From positions 29,812 to 93,811 of the forward strand of contig SXOB01000090.1 in the NCBI GenBank assembly GCA_005776945.1: DNA of 64,000 nucleotides, written 5' to 3'. Shown here in pieces: positions 8,033 to 16,836 of this stretch. A program made the translations under genes and the position numbers. The notes beneath the pieces were generated by a model. It was not told the origin of the DNA, did not search any database, and saw only the letters and a program-made list of their open reading frames with translations. Position 1 is the first letter of the stretch. Every line of letters begins with the position of its first letter. The stretch is from Pseudomonadota bacterium (lineage in GTDB: Bacteria; Myxococcota_A; UBA796; GCA-2862545).

Positions 8033-9367
8033 ATGAACCGCCGCCAGCTCCTTGCCGGAAGCGCCGTTGGCCTTGCAGGCCTGACCGGTCTGCCACGGGC
8101 CACTGCGCAGACCACCAGCGGCAAGCGCCTCATCGTCGTCCTCATCGAGGGCGGGTGGGATCCCACCTACTGCCTCGACCCGAAATGGGGCAACGACACG
8201 ATCGACGGCCCGGAAGACGACATCAACGGTCTTGCCGGAACGACCGAAGACGTGGTGACGCTCGGCGGCATCACGTTCGCCCACAACGAGTCCAAACGCC
8301 GCGCCGTTCGAGAGTTCTTCGAAGGCGTCCCGGAACAGGACGGAGCTGCCATCGCCGGCCAGGGGCCCCGCCACACGCGCTGCCACGTCGTCAACGGCAT
8401 CGACGCGGGCAGCATCGCCCATGACCCTTGTCGCGCCCGCATGCTCACGGGCACCTTCGACATGACGCGGCCCGACTTGGCGGTCATCGTCGGCGCGGCC
8501 CACGGAAGCAACCTTCCACTTGGCAGCCTCGACCTGTCGGGTTGGAGTTTTTCAGGGTCCCTGGCCGCCACGACCGGTCGCGTCGGTTTCCAGAATCAGC
8601 TGAAGGCGACGGTCGACCCCACCGCACAGTTTTACGCGCCCCTCGACGCCGGCTTCACCTACCCCATCCACGAGGTGGCGGAGGAGGACGACGACGCCAT
8701 CGTCGCTTTCCTGCAGACGCGCGCCGAGGCGTTGCGCGCCCTCCGCGGCGAGGCCCCAGCCGGACCCAACCACGCCCGCATCGACGACATCCTCGCAAGC
8801 ATCGACCGCGCTGGCCGCTTCCGCGCTCAGGGTGCCGACCTGCTGAAGGACCTTCGGATCGGCGCGAAGAGCGACTTCGCCGATCAGGTCATCATTGCGG
8901 CGGACATGTTGGAGGGCGGCGTTTGCTGGTCCGCCTTCCTCGACACGCGCGTCGAGTGGGACACCCACGAAATCAACATGGTCCAACACGACAACTACGA
9001 CGAAGCGTTCACGCACCTCACCACCCTGTACGACGAGCTCGTACGCCGCGGCCTGTTCGAGGACACGATCGTTGCCGTAATCTCGGAAATGGGGCGCACG
9101 CCGAAGCTGAATTTGTCGGGCGGCAAAGACCATTGGGCCCACACGAGTGCGCTGTTCTTCGGAGGCGGAATCCGCGGCAACACGACCACGGGCGCAACCA
9201 ACGAATCGATGACCTCGATGCCCGTCAACCTCGAAACCGGCGAGTTGGACGAAAACGGCGAGATCATCCACTACTACAATCTCGTCGCCGGCATCCTCGA
9301 CCTGTGCGAAGTGGATCCGCAGGCCTGGCTACCCGACATCGCACCCTACCGAGGGTTGCGTGCGTGA
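8033..9367 (+). CDS. Tat-exported DUF1501 protein (cassette 1, gene B)
   Basis: A 444-residue DUF1501 family member, related to the alkaline phosphatase/sulfatase fold. The chosen ATG at 8033 follows GAGGTGACC and gives a twin-arginine signal (MNRRQLLAGSAVGLAGL, then an ALA-like cleavage region near residue 25). Family motifs: VVLIEGGWDPTY near the N-terminus of the mature protein, DWDTH-like VEWDTHEIN, and SEMGRTPKLN with GGKDHWAH about residue 352-370; the Asp/His residues are the likely metal ligands. Export by Tat suggests folding with a cofactor before export. It overlaps gene C by eight bases. The reaction is unknown for the family. Confidence 0.9.
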   Translation: MNRRQLLAGSAVGLAGLTGLPRATAQTTSGKRLIVVLIEGGWDPTYCLDPKWGNDTIDGPEDDINGLAGTTEDVVTLGGITFAHNESKRRAVREFFEGVPEQDGAAIAGQGPRHTRCHVVNGIDAGSIAHDPCRARMLTGTFDMTRPDLAVIVGAAHGSNLPLGSLDLSGWSFSGSLAATTGRVGFQNQLKATVDPTAQFYAPLDAGFTYPIHEVAEEDDDAIVAFLQTRAEALRALRGEAPAGPNHARIDDILASIDRAGRFRAQGADLLKDLRIGAKSDFADQVIIAADMLEGGVCWSAFLDTRVEWDTHEINMVQHDNYDEAFTHLTTLYDELVRRGLFEDTIVAVISEMGRTPKLNLSGGKDHWAHTSALFFGGGIRGNTTTGATNESMTSMPVNLETGELDENGEIIHYYNLVAGILDLCEVDPQAWLPDIAPYRGLRA

Positions 9368-11480
9368 ATCGCTCGTCCTGCTTCTCGCCGTCTCGTGCGG
9401 CGACGCGGAACCCCCGGAAGACACCGCACCAGCTCAGACGTGCAGCACCGAGCTGACGTGGGAGAACTGGGGCTACGGGTTCTTTCAGACGTGGTGTTTA
9501 CCGTGCCATACCGAGAACCTCATCTCCGATCCGCCCACCACGACCTTCGACACCCCGGACCCTCGCTACGGCGCCCCAACGGGCGTCGACTTCGACACGT
9601 ACGCGGACGTGGTCCAGTGGCGTGAGCGCATCCTCACACGCGTGACGGACGACAACGCACCCATGCCTCCGGGCGGCGGCGGTCTCGACCCGGACACGCG
9701 GGACCTCATCGTCGCATGGCTCAGCTGTGGGATGCCCATCGGGGAGTCGCCTCCGACCGAAGCCGATCCGTGTGAGCCTCGCCTCCCACTGCCGGGTCCA
9801 GCGACGCTTTCCGCGCAGACGTTGTGCGGCGTGTACAACGCCGTCGATGGCGACCTCACGGTCGACACGGCCGTCGGGCTGGAGTGTCTCTGCGACGTCT
9901 CTGGCGACCTGGTCCTCGACGCTTCGGCTCCGCTGGACGCGCCAAGGCTTCACACCGTAGGCGGCGACCTCATCACGTCGCCCACGGCCACGGCAGCTAC
10001 GATGAATTTCCCCGCGCTGGAAACGGTCGGCGGGGCGGTTGATCTGTCGCTCTCGCCGTCCACGGTCCAAGTCGAACTCCCCGAGCTGACCAGCGTCGGC
10101 GGCGACTTCACGGCGTCCGGCGGCGGCCTCGCCAATCTCTGGCTTCGCGAACTTGGAAGCGTGGGAGGCAGCCTCACATTGTCGGATCTGGACACGGTCG
10201 CCAGCGTCGACCTTGCCCGCATTGCGTCCGTGGGGGGGAGCCTTCGCATCGAGCGGAATCCTGCTCTCGCCGAGCTGCTCGGTGGCACAGCCCTCGTGTC
10301 CGTGGCCCAGGACGTCGTCCTGGCCGATCTGCCATCCCGGACCGGCGAACTCGCGATGTTTGACGCCCTGACCCACGTCCCGGGCAACATCGAAATCACT
10401 CGTCTCGACGGCATCGAGAGCCTTCAGGGCTTCTACAAGCTGGAGACTGTCGGCGGTCACCTCTGGATTCAGGACAACGCGAGTCTTCTCAAGGTGTCCG
10501 ATTTCTATTTCTTGGCCTCCGTCGGTGGCGCCCTCGCCGTCGAAGGCAATGCGCTGCTCGAGACCGTCAACGACTTTCCTCTTCTCTCGGAGGTCGGCCT
10601 GCTGGGCACGGGCGACGAGGCCGAGCTGCGCGTTTCCGACAATCCCCGCATCTTTGGCTTCCCGGGCCTTGGCAGCGTCATGTCCATCGGCACCCTCCGC
10701 ATCGAACGCAACGGTTTGGGCATTTCGCCCGAATCCGGACTCGGGGGCATCCCTCCTTTTGCGGGCCTGACCACCGTCCTCGGCGACGTCATCATCACGG
10801 ACAACACGTACCTCCTTGGGATCGACGCGTTGACGGCCATCGATTCCATCGGCGGGGACGTCATCGTCTCCGACAACGAGGCTCTCTTTGCTCTGCTCCT
10901 TTTCGCGGACGCCGGCGTGGGCGCCTCCATCGACGGCGATCTTACGATCACGAATCTGGGCGGGCTGAACGTGCTCACCATCGGCCCGCGCCTCGGCACC
11001 GTCGGTGGCGACCTCACGGTATCAGGAAATCATGCGCTCAAGGCCTGGACGGGACCCATCAACCTTGCGAGCGTAGGCGGAACGCTGGCCATCAAGGAAA
11101 ACGCCGACCTCTCCGCGTTGGCGGGCTTCGACGACCTGGAGTCTGTTGGCTCCCTGTTGCTGGAGTCGAACCCCGAGCTCTTCACCTACGAGGGCATGGG
11201 CTCGCTCGAAACCGTCGCAGGCGACCTCCATGTCGACAACTGCGACGCCATGACCCACATCGACGCGCTCTCGAGCGTTGACCTCGTCTTCGGCCACCTC
11301 TGGCTGGAGGAAAACGCCTCACTCTCGGACCTCGACGGCCTTCAGGGCCTCACAGCGGTCGGCGGTGACCTCCGCATCGTCAACAACCCCGACCTCGACA
11401 CCGACGACGCCCAGCTCCTGGCCGACGCCCTCGGCGCCAACATCGGCGGCGAGGTCGTCATCACCGGAAACGGTCCCTGA
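9360..11480 (+). CDS. Mono-haem cytochrome c / beta-helix repeat lipoprotein (cassette 1, gene C)
   Basis: A 706-residue predicted lipoprotein. The GTG at 9360 (eight-base overlap with gene B, GAGGG upstream) gives a signal ending LLAVSC (Cys13). Residues about 28-125 form a small cytochrome-c-like domain: haem motif CLPCH (46-50) and a downstream APMPPGGGG that can supply the Met ligand. From about residue 150 to the end, some 20 repeats of roughly 22-26 residues follow a pattern like L..VGGDL.I..N..L, resembling Ecm33/receptor-L-type right-handed solenoids. The nearest relative is the head-on neighbour at 13421-11487. A surface electron-carrier or adhesin role is inference. Confidence 0.85.
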   Translation: MRESLVLLLAVSCGDAEPPEDTAPAQTCSTELTWENWGYGFFQTWCLPCHTENLISDPPTTTFDTPDPRYGAPTGVDFDTYADVVQWRERILTRVTDDNAPMPPGGGGLDPDTRDLIVAWLSCGMPIGESPPTEADPCEPRLPLPGPATLSAQTLCGVYNAVDGDLTVDTAVGLECLCDVSGDLVLDASAPLDAPRLHTVGGDLITSPTATAATMNFPALETVGGAVDLSLSPSTVQVELPELTSVGGDFTASGGGLANLWLRELGSVGGSLTLSDLDTVASVDLARIASVGGSLRIERNPALAELLGGTALVSVAQDVVLADLPSRTGELAMFDALTHVPGNIEITRLDGIESLQGFYKLETVGGHLWIQDNASLLKVSDFYFLASVGGALAVEGNALLETVNDFPLLSEVGLLGTGDEAELRVSDNPRIFGFPGLGSVMSIGTLRIERNGLGISPESGLGGIPPFAGLTTVLGDVIITDNTYLLGIDALTAIDSIGGDVIVSDNEALFALLLFADAGVGASIDGDLTITNLGGLNVLTIGPRLGTVGGDLTVSGNHALKAWTGPINLASVGGTLAIKENADLSALAGFDDLESVGSLLLESNPELFTYEGMGSLETVAGDLHVDNCDAMTHIDALSSVDLVFGHLWLEENASLSDLDGLQGLTAVGGDLRIVNNPDLDTDDAQLLADALGANIGGEVVITGNGP

Positions 11481-11486
11481 CAGCGG

Positions 11487-13421
11487 TCAGGGAACCCCGT
11501 TGTCGGCCACGTAGGTCGTCCCACCTACGGATACGGCGCCAGCAAACGCCTCGGCCTCGGCCTGGGGAAGCGCGTCGTTGCCGGTAATCACGAGATCGCC
11601 GCCAACGACGTCCATCTTGCTCAATGACGAGACCGTCTTGAAGGACGCGTTGTCCCGAAGGTGGAAGTACCCACCCACGAATTCGAGCTTGCCGAGTCCC
11701 GGAATCGTCGTGAGCTGGGCGTTGCCGTAAAGGCGGCAATTCCCTTCGACCGCCGTGAGGGCACCGAATCCTCCGATGTCCTCAAGACCCAGATTCCCGT
11801 TGACGCTCCAACTGCCCCCCACGCGAAAGAGGTTGGTGAATCGAGCGACCGTCACCAGGTCCGCATTGTCCTGGATGAGGACGTTGCCCTCGACCTCGGC
11901 CAAGAATGGAAAGGCGTCCATCACGGCCAACTGGCCGTTGTCTGCAACAACAAGGTCGCCGCCAAGCGTCTCCAAGGCCCCGAATTCGGCCAAGACCGCA
12001 ATTCCGCTGTTGCCTTCGAAGATGAGGTCGCCGCCGATGGTCGTCAGCGCCGCGAACCCCTGCATGTCTTCCTGGCCTCGATTGTCCTCGATGGCGAGTT
12101 GCCCCTCGATTTCAACAAGGTTCACAAAGCCCGTGACGTGTTTGAAGTCGGAGTTTCCTTCCAGACGGATGTCGCCCTGGGCGAGCGTCATCACGTCGAA
12201 TCCCCGCATGCTGGTCAGGACCGGGTTGTTTCGGACGATGATGTCGTTCGTCGCCACGGGAAGCAGGGTGAAGCCGTCGAGCAACGTGAGCGACGCGTTC
12301 TCCTCGACCGTGACCACACCGTCTACCCTGACCAGACGGAAAAAGGCGTCGCCCATTTCCGCCACGCCGTCGAGGCGAGCGATCGTCAGCGTCCCGTGCA
12401 CTTCCTCCACGGTTTCGGTGCTCTCGATGTCGGAAACCGACGGCAAGTCCGAGAATTCCAAGTCGCCGCCGACGGTTCGCAGACGAATCACGTCCAATTC
12501 GGACAGCGCCATCAGACGGGCAACGATGAGGTCGCCCGACACCGTATCGAGCTCCGCGAGGGGCACGGCGGTCAGCCCAGGCAGATCTTCAAAGGTCAGG
12601 TCGCCGCCGACCGTCGTCAGGGCGGAGAGGTCCAGTTCGCCCATCAGCGGGTTGTCGCGAACCGTCAGGGCCCCGTCCACGGACGCAAGTTCGGGAGCGG
12701 AAATCGAACTGAAGTTGTCGTTCCACAGAACGAGGACGTCGCCGCCCACGCGACTGAGCAGCGGTGCAACCAGGGAGATCGGCTGCGACACGCCGGTGGC
12801 GGTCGGGTCGAGCGTTTCGTTGTCCTCGTCGTAGTTGCTCGGCACGACCCAGAGGTCTCCCGTCACTTCGCAGAGGCAATCCAGCGTGATCTCGCCGCCA
12901 AAGACGTGAAGGTCGCCCTGAATGGCGTTGCCCTCCAGGCAGAAGGCATCAGCGTCAGCCTGCGAACGAATTTCGACGGCGCCCGTCGGATTGACGAATA
13001 TCGGCGCGTCGCAGGCGGCAGGCGCCGCCGCCTCCCCTGGGGCTCCGCAAGCAATCCACTCCTCGAAGAGGACCGAATCCTCCTCGAACACGCCGCCCGC
13101 GGGTGGCATCGTGGCGCTTGCGCCCGTAGCGCGGGCCTCGATACGGCCAAGCCAATTCACCACGTCGTCGTAGCTGTCGAAGTCCACGCCCTCTGGCGCG
13201 CCTTGCCGGGACCCCACCGCAACGGTCGCCGAGTGACACGACAAGCACCACGTGCGAATAAACCCCTCCCCCGTATTGGCATAGTCCAACGTGCTGTCCG
13301 GAGGACACTCACCCGTAAACACGACGTCCGTGGTGTCCGTCGGTTCAGGCGGGTCCCCATGAGGAAGCCAGCTCACCGCATCGCAACCCGACAGGGCGAT
13401 CAGCAACAGGGAGGGTGTCAC
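11487..13421 (-). CDS. Mono-haem cytochrome c / beta-helix repeat lipoprotein (cassette 2, gene C)
   Basis: A 644-residue paralogue of the adjacent gene at 9360. The start is taken as the GTG at 13421, which overlaps the stop of the DUF1501 gene as GTGA and yields a lipoprotein signal ending ALSGC (Cys13). The haem motif is CLSCH (59-63); SATMPPAGG follows with the likely axial Met. The shared GVDF.(S/T)Y.DVV.W block links the two paralogues. The remaining 480 residues are solenoid repeats of the GGDL.(V/F)..N form, ending with a short DALPQAEAEAF helix-like cap. The genes meet tail to tail, six bases apart, with no room for a terminator between them. Confidence 0.85.
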   Translation of the reverse strand: MTPSLLLIALSGCDAVSWLPHGDPPEPTDTTDVVFTGECPPDSTLDYANTGEGFIRTWCLSCHSATVAVGSRQGAPEGVDFDSYDDVVNWLGRIEARATGASATMPPAGGVFEEDSVLFEEWIACGAPGEAAAPAACDAPIFVNPTGAVEIRSQADADAFCLEGNAIQGDLHVFGGEITLDCLCEVTGDLWVVPSNYDEDNETLDPTATGVSQPISLVAPLLSRVGGDVLVLWNDNFSSISAPELASVDGALTVRDNPLMGELDLSALTTVGGDLTFEDLPGLTAVPLAELDTVSGDLIVARLMALSELDVIRLRTVGGDLEFSDLPSVSDIESTETVEEVHGTLTIARLDGVAEMGDAFFRLVRVDGVVTVEENASLTLLDGFTLLPVATNDIIVRNNPVLTSMRGFDVMTLAQGDIRLEGNSDFKHVTGFVNLVEIEGQLAIEDNRGQEDMQGFAALTTIGGDLIFEGNSGIAVLAEFGALETLGGDLVVADNGQLAVMDAFPFLAEVEGNVLIQDNADLVTVARFTNLFRVGGSWSVNGNLGLEDIGGFGALTAVEGNCRLYGNAQLTTIPGLGKLEFVGGYFHLRDNASFKTVSSLSKMDVVGGDLVITGNDALPQAEAEAFAGAVSVGGTTYVADNGVP

Positions 13422-14878
13422 GCTTTGGCGCCGACGAACGGAAAGGCCAAAGGCAGCCACTTCGCCGGTTCGATGTTCATCATGGACAAGAGCCCCGAGA
13501 CGAAGTTGTCGTATTTGTTCAACTCTCCGCCATCGGCGGTGTCAAGCAACATGCCGGTCGCCAGGTCCACGGGAAGGCTCTCCATCCCGTCAGAGGTGGC
13601 GCCGTAGGTAAAGCCGCCCTTGACGCCCGCGCCAATCAGCAACTGGGTCGTGTGCGCCCAATGGTCCTTGCCACCCCCCACATTCAGGCGGGGCGTGCGA
13701 CCCATCTCGCTGCACACCACGACCATGGTGTCGGCCAGCAGGCCCGTGGCTTCGAGTTGGCACATCAACAGGTCGAGCACGTCGAAGAAGGACTCGTAGC
13801 GCTCGTGCTGCAGCACGTTGCCCTTGTGCGTGTCCCAGGAATCGAAATGCTGCATCGTGACGGCGCGGCACAGGCCCTTCTGGAGCAAGTCCACACCGAC
13901 GCAGGCCTGCAAGGCCATGTCGGGCTCTTCGCCAAGGATCAGGTCGGCGACGATGTTGCTGCCGCTCTCGTAGAGGAGGCGGCGGCGCTCCAGCGCCTGA
14001 AGCATGTCGTCGAGGCGCTGGCCGTTGCGTAGGTGATTGCCCACCGAGGCCCGCATCTGGGAGACGCGGTCTTCGATGATGCGACGAATGAGGACGTCCT
14101 CCTCGCTGTCGACGATGGGTTCTGGGTCGCGACGGAACAGCGGGAGCACATAGGAACCCGCGGCACTGGTCGGCTCCGGGTAGAGCGTCGTGGGGTCGAG
14201 CAATGTCTTGAGCTGGGCATTGAAGCCGATTCGTCCCGTCGACGCTGCGAGCTGGCCACTGTAGGAGAGGCCCGAGAAGTCCACAGACCCGAGCGGCAGC
14301 CCTGTCCCCTGCTCAAATCCGAAAATCGTCGCGAAGTCGGGATTGAATGAGTCGGTCGTTCCCGTGAGGAGCCGGATTCGGCACGGCTGATGGACGATGC
14401 TGCCCGTCCACTGACCATTGACGACCGCCGTCGCGGGCCACCATCGGCTGAAGAACTGCTCCACGGAATTCCGCTTCAGATTCGTCTTGAGAATCATCCC
14501 GGGGCCAGGGGACGCCAACGTTTCGTCGTTGGCCTCTCTCCCGAATCCTACCGTACGCTCCACGTCCGTGGGGTCCAGCGGATTCGAATCCACCTCAGGT
14601 CCGTCGTGATAGGGATTTCCCGTCTTGGGGTCGAACGAGAACGTCGTATCCCAACCCCCCTTCGCAATGCAGACGACGAGGTATTTCGGCGACTTGGCGA
14701 AGGTTGGAACCACCGGATCGCAGGCGGGCTGGTTCTTGCCCGAATCGTCCTCGCCCTCGGAGGACAGGCTGCCCGCGCACACGCCGTCGAAGGCGCGGGC
14801 CAACCGTGGCCAACCCAAGGCGCCGCCGACCGCGAGCGTGCCCGCAGAACTGAGAAGGGCTCGGCGATGGAGCTTCAT
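13418..14878 (-). CDS. Tat-exported DUF1501 protein (cassette 2, gene B)
   Basis: A 486-residue DUF1501 protein. The ATG at 14878 (MKLHRRALLSSAG) is preferred over the ATG nine bases upstream because GAGG lies at proper spacing only from the inner one. A twin-arginine-type signal, HRRALLSSAGTLAVGGAL, ends near ARA. Family landmarks: YLVVCIAKGGWDTTF, HFDSWDTHKGN, and SEMGRTPRLN with GGKDHWAH. It carries a longer Cys-containing insertion after the signal (CAGS...ACDP) than the cassette 1 copy. Flanked by gene A (stop 11 bases upstream) and gene C (GTGA overlap), the same order as cassette 1 in mirror orientation. Confidence 0.9.
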   Translation of the reverse strand: MKLHRRALLSSAGTLAVGGALGWPRLARAFDGVCAGSLSSEGEDDSGKNQPACDPVVPTFAKSPKYLVVCIAKGGWDTTFSFDPKTGNPYHDGPEVDSNPLDPTDVERTVGFGREANDETLASPGPGMILKTNLKRNSVEQFFSRWWPATAVVNGQWTGSIVHQPCRIRLLTGTTDSFNPDFATIFGFEQGTGLPLGSVDFSGLSYSGQLAASTGRIGFNAQLKTLLDPTTLYPEPTSAAGSYVLPLFRRDPEPIVDSEEDVLIRRIIEDRVSQMRASVGNHLRNGQRLDDMLQALERRRLLYESGSNIVADLILGEEPDMALQACVGVDLLQKGLCRAVTMQHFDSWDTHKGNVLQHERYESFFDVLDLLMCQLEATGLLADTMVVVCSEMGRTPRLNVGGGKDHWAHTTQLLIGAGVKGGFTYGATSDGMESLPVDLATGMLLDTADGGELNKYDNFVSGLLSMMNIEPAKWLPLAFPFVGAKA

Positions 14879-14889
14879 GTTCGCCATCC

Positions 14890-16716
14890 TCAGAAGTACA
14901 TCATGCGAGGGTCTTGGAGCAGGACGCTCAACGTCACTTTCCACGCCGCGGCAACGTCGCCGCCACGTGTGGCCAGCGCGAGCTCAAACAATTCGTACGA
15001 GCGGTCGACATCCGGGTCATCTGACGCCGTCGGTACCCCAAGCACCCGCTTGTGGAGGTAGGCCAATTGGTCACGAACGATCGCTTCGTCGACGTCGGTT
15101 GGACCCGTGATGCGCATCAGCCTGCGGGACGCCGCGTTCGCAACTGCGAAGTCCGTGTCGATGGCGTAGCCGGCGGCATCCTCGACCAGTCGCTCAACGG
15201 CCAGGGCCTTGGTCGGCGTCATCGTGTGCGTCGGATGCGTGATGTTGAGGTGGTCCGTGCCCCCCATCATGCTGCGCAGGCCAAACAGGTCGTTTTCGAG
15301 CAAATCGACGTCGCCCCAGCACTCCGGTCCGTACTTCAGATCCTTGTCCGCGCACTTTGCGAACGGCGCACGCGTGCCCTCGACGACCGGCAAGTCGGTG
15401 TTGGCCTTCCAACGGTAGCCCGTCAGGTCCTCTACGAGGTCGCCCAATTGTTCGGGTCGCATGGAGCGCAACCCTCCAACGCCGTCATCCGCTTCGGCCA
15501 CCGCCGGTCCAATCGCTCGGAAAGCGTCGGACAGGACGACCGCCTTGGCGACCTCACGGAAGTTGAAATTCGACGTCTCGAAGGTCGCCTGCAGCGAAAC
15601 CGTGTCCGCCGACGGCACGTCCATGACGTCGACCTGGTTGAAATAAGCAAACACCTGGCGCGGAATGCAGGAGGAGAAGCGAGGGTCGCCGGAGATCAAC
15701 TCGCCCACCTCCTGCATGTCCTCGGCCGGAACGCCGTAGAAGCTCGGAGGACGGAGCGCCCAGCGCTCCCAACCCGCCTCTTCGTCCACGACGTATTGCT
15801 TGAGCGGGTAGCAAAAGTGCTCGGGCATGTTGTTGGGGCCGTACTCTGGCACCTGACCAGCACTCCAATCCCATTCGCAGCCCGAATTGATGGCGTCGCC
15901 AACTGCGTTTCGGTGAATCAGCTGCTTGTAGCCCCAAAAATAGGCCGCCAAACCATCGAGGGATTGATGGCAGGCCACGCACGAAGGCTCCACCATGACG
16001 GCGTTGGCGACTTCGAATTCGTCAGCAATGTCGATGCCGCCGGGGACGTACACGTCGCGCGAGTCAAAGTCCTCGCACAGCAACCGGCTCGAAACGATGT
16101 TGGCGCGGCCGCGATGGAAGTTGGATCCGTCCGACTCCCAGCGACGCCACATTTGAGCAGACGAGAGAATACCCGCTTTGGGCCTGTCGTCGGACCAGGC
16201 CGAAATCTGCCAGGGCTCCCCTGCAGGGTCGAATTCAAGGCCGTACATTTTGGCGACGACTTCGTTGGTCAGCATATATTGGGCGGTGACGATCTCCGAA
16301 TAGGGAAGGTCGTGGTCCACAATATGCCGAACCAACATGATGGGTTCGTCGACGAAGGACTGATAGATGGTTTGCTGGTCGTACCCCGTCAACTCACCCA
16401 ACGCGGGAAGAACCAGGAACGTATCGTAGCGGAACAGGAACATCTCCGCCGTCAAGTCGCCCACCGTGTCCAGAAAACGGGGATCGCGGATGTAGGACTC
16501 GACGATGGTATCGATCGACGCGGGGTCGGCCACCACGGCGTCGAGCTCGGCTTCGGTCGGTCGACGGTTCACGAGGGTGATGGCGGCCCGGTTGAGGTGG
16601 CCGACGGGGTCGAGCACCACGTAGGGCCCTGACTCGATGGGGTCCTCGCTTGGCGTGGCGGGGTCCTCGCCACACCCCATCAGGAGCGCCGTCACGCCGG
16701 TCCAGATCCTCGGCAT
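14890..16716 (-). CDS. CxxCH lipoprotein, DUF1549/PSCyt2-like (cassette 2, gene A)
   Basis: A 608-residue paralogue of the 6241 gene. The frame is open for 183 codons further upstream, but that part is Arg/Gly-rich antisense of the tetR gene; the ATG at 16716 after GGGAGGGAGG gives a signal ending LLMGC (Cys15). The N-terminal ITLVNRRPTEAELDAVVADP block is DUF1549-like, the haem motif CVACH is at 246-250 followed by QSLDGLAAYFWGY, and the C-terminus ends LLQDPRMMYF. Like its paralogues it carries FHRGRANIVSSRLLCED ahead of the haem site. It is the first gene of cassette 2 and is read from a promoter at 16777-16749. Confidence 0.8.
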   Translation of the reverse strand: MPRIWTGVTALLMGCGEDPATPSEDPIESGPYVVLDPVGHLNRAAITLVNRRPTEAELDAVVADPASIDTIVESYIRDPRFLDTVGDLTAEMFLFRYDTFLVLPALGELTGYDQQTIYQSFVDEPIMLVRHIVDHDLPYSEIVTAQYMLTNEVVAKMYGLEFDPAGEPWQISAWSDDRPKAGILSSAQMWRRWESDGSNFHRGRANIVSSRLLCEDFDSRDVYVPGGIDIADEFEVANAVMVEPSCVACHQSLDGLAAYFWGYKQLIHRNAVGDAINSGCEWDWSAGQVPEYGPNNMPEHFCYPLKQYVVDEEAGWERWALRPPSFYGVPAEDMQEVGELISGDPRFSSCIPRQVFAYFNQVDVMDVPSADTVSLQATFETSNFNFREVAKAVVLSDAFRAIGPAVAEADDGVGGLRSMRPEQLGDLVEDLTGYRWKANTDLPVVEGTRAPFAKCADKDLKYGPECWGDVDLLENDLFGLRSMMGGTDHLNITHPTHTMTPTKALAVERLVEDAAGYAIDTDFAVANAASRRLMRITGPTDVDEAIVRDQLAYLHKRVLGVPTASDDPDVDRSYELFELALATRGGDVAAAWKVTLSVLLQDPRMMYF

Positions 16717-16748
16717 CCTCCCTCCCCGCGATCGACGCCGCCACCGGG

Positions 16749-16777
16749 AGAGTAGTGCAAGCCTTCGCTGGACGCAA
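16749..16777 (-). promoter_or_regulatory. Sigma70-like promoter of cassette 2
   Basis: On the minus strand TTGCGT (16777-16772), a 17-base spacer and TACTCT (16754-16749) lie upstream of the gene A start at 16716. Spacing is ideal; -35 and -10 each match four of six consensus positions. The predicted leader is about 25 bases and contains GGGAGGGAGG. Confidence 0.5.
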
Positions 16778-16784
16778 CCATGCC

Positions 16785-16797
16785 CGACGTCGCGTCG
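16785..16797. promoter_or_regulatory. Palindrome CGACG-TCG-CGTCG, possible TetR operator
   Basis: A perfect 5-3-5 palindrome lies between tetR (start 16837) and the cassette 2 promoter, eight bases upstream of its -35 box. Location is typical of a site used by a divergently encoded TetR repressor, but short GC palindromes are common at this base composition. Confidence 0.28.
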
Positions 16798-16836
16798 TTT
16801 GGCCCAACTCCCACCACCGGCTAAGCCGAGAACACG

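Noticed and set aside
11661..13607. 648-codon plus-strand frame opposite the cassette 2 gene C
   Set aside because: Antisense of the regular GGDL repeats; it also runs through the DUF1501 coding end on the other strand.
6241..16716. Composite transposon flanked by inverted copies
   Set aside because: The inverted arms are full gene cassettes with diverged sequence; no transposase, terminal repeats or target duplication seen.
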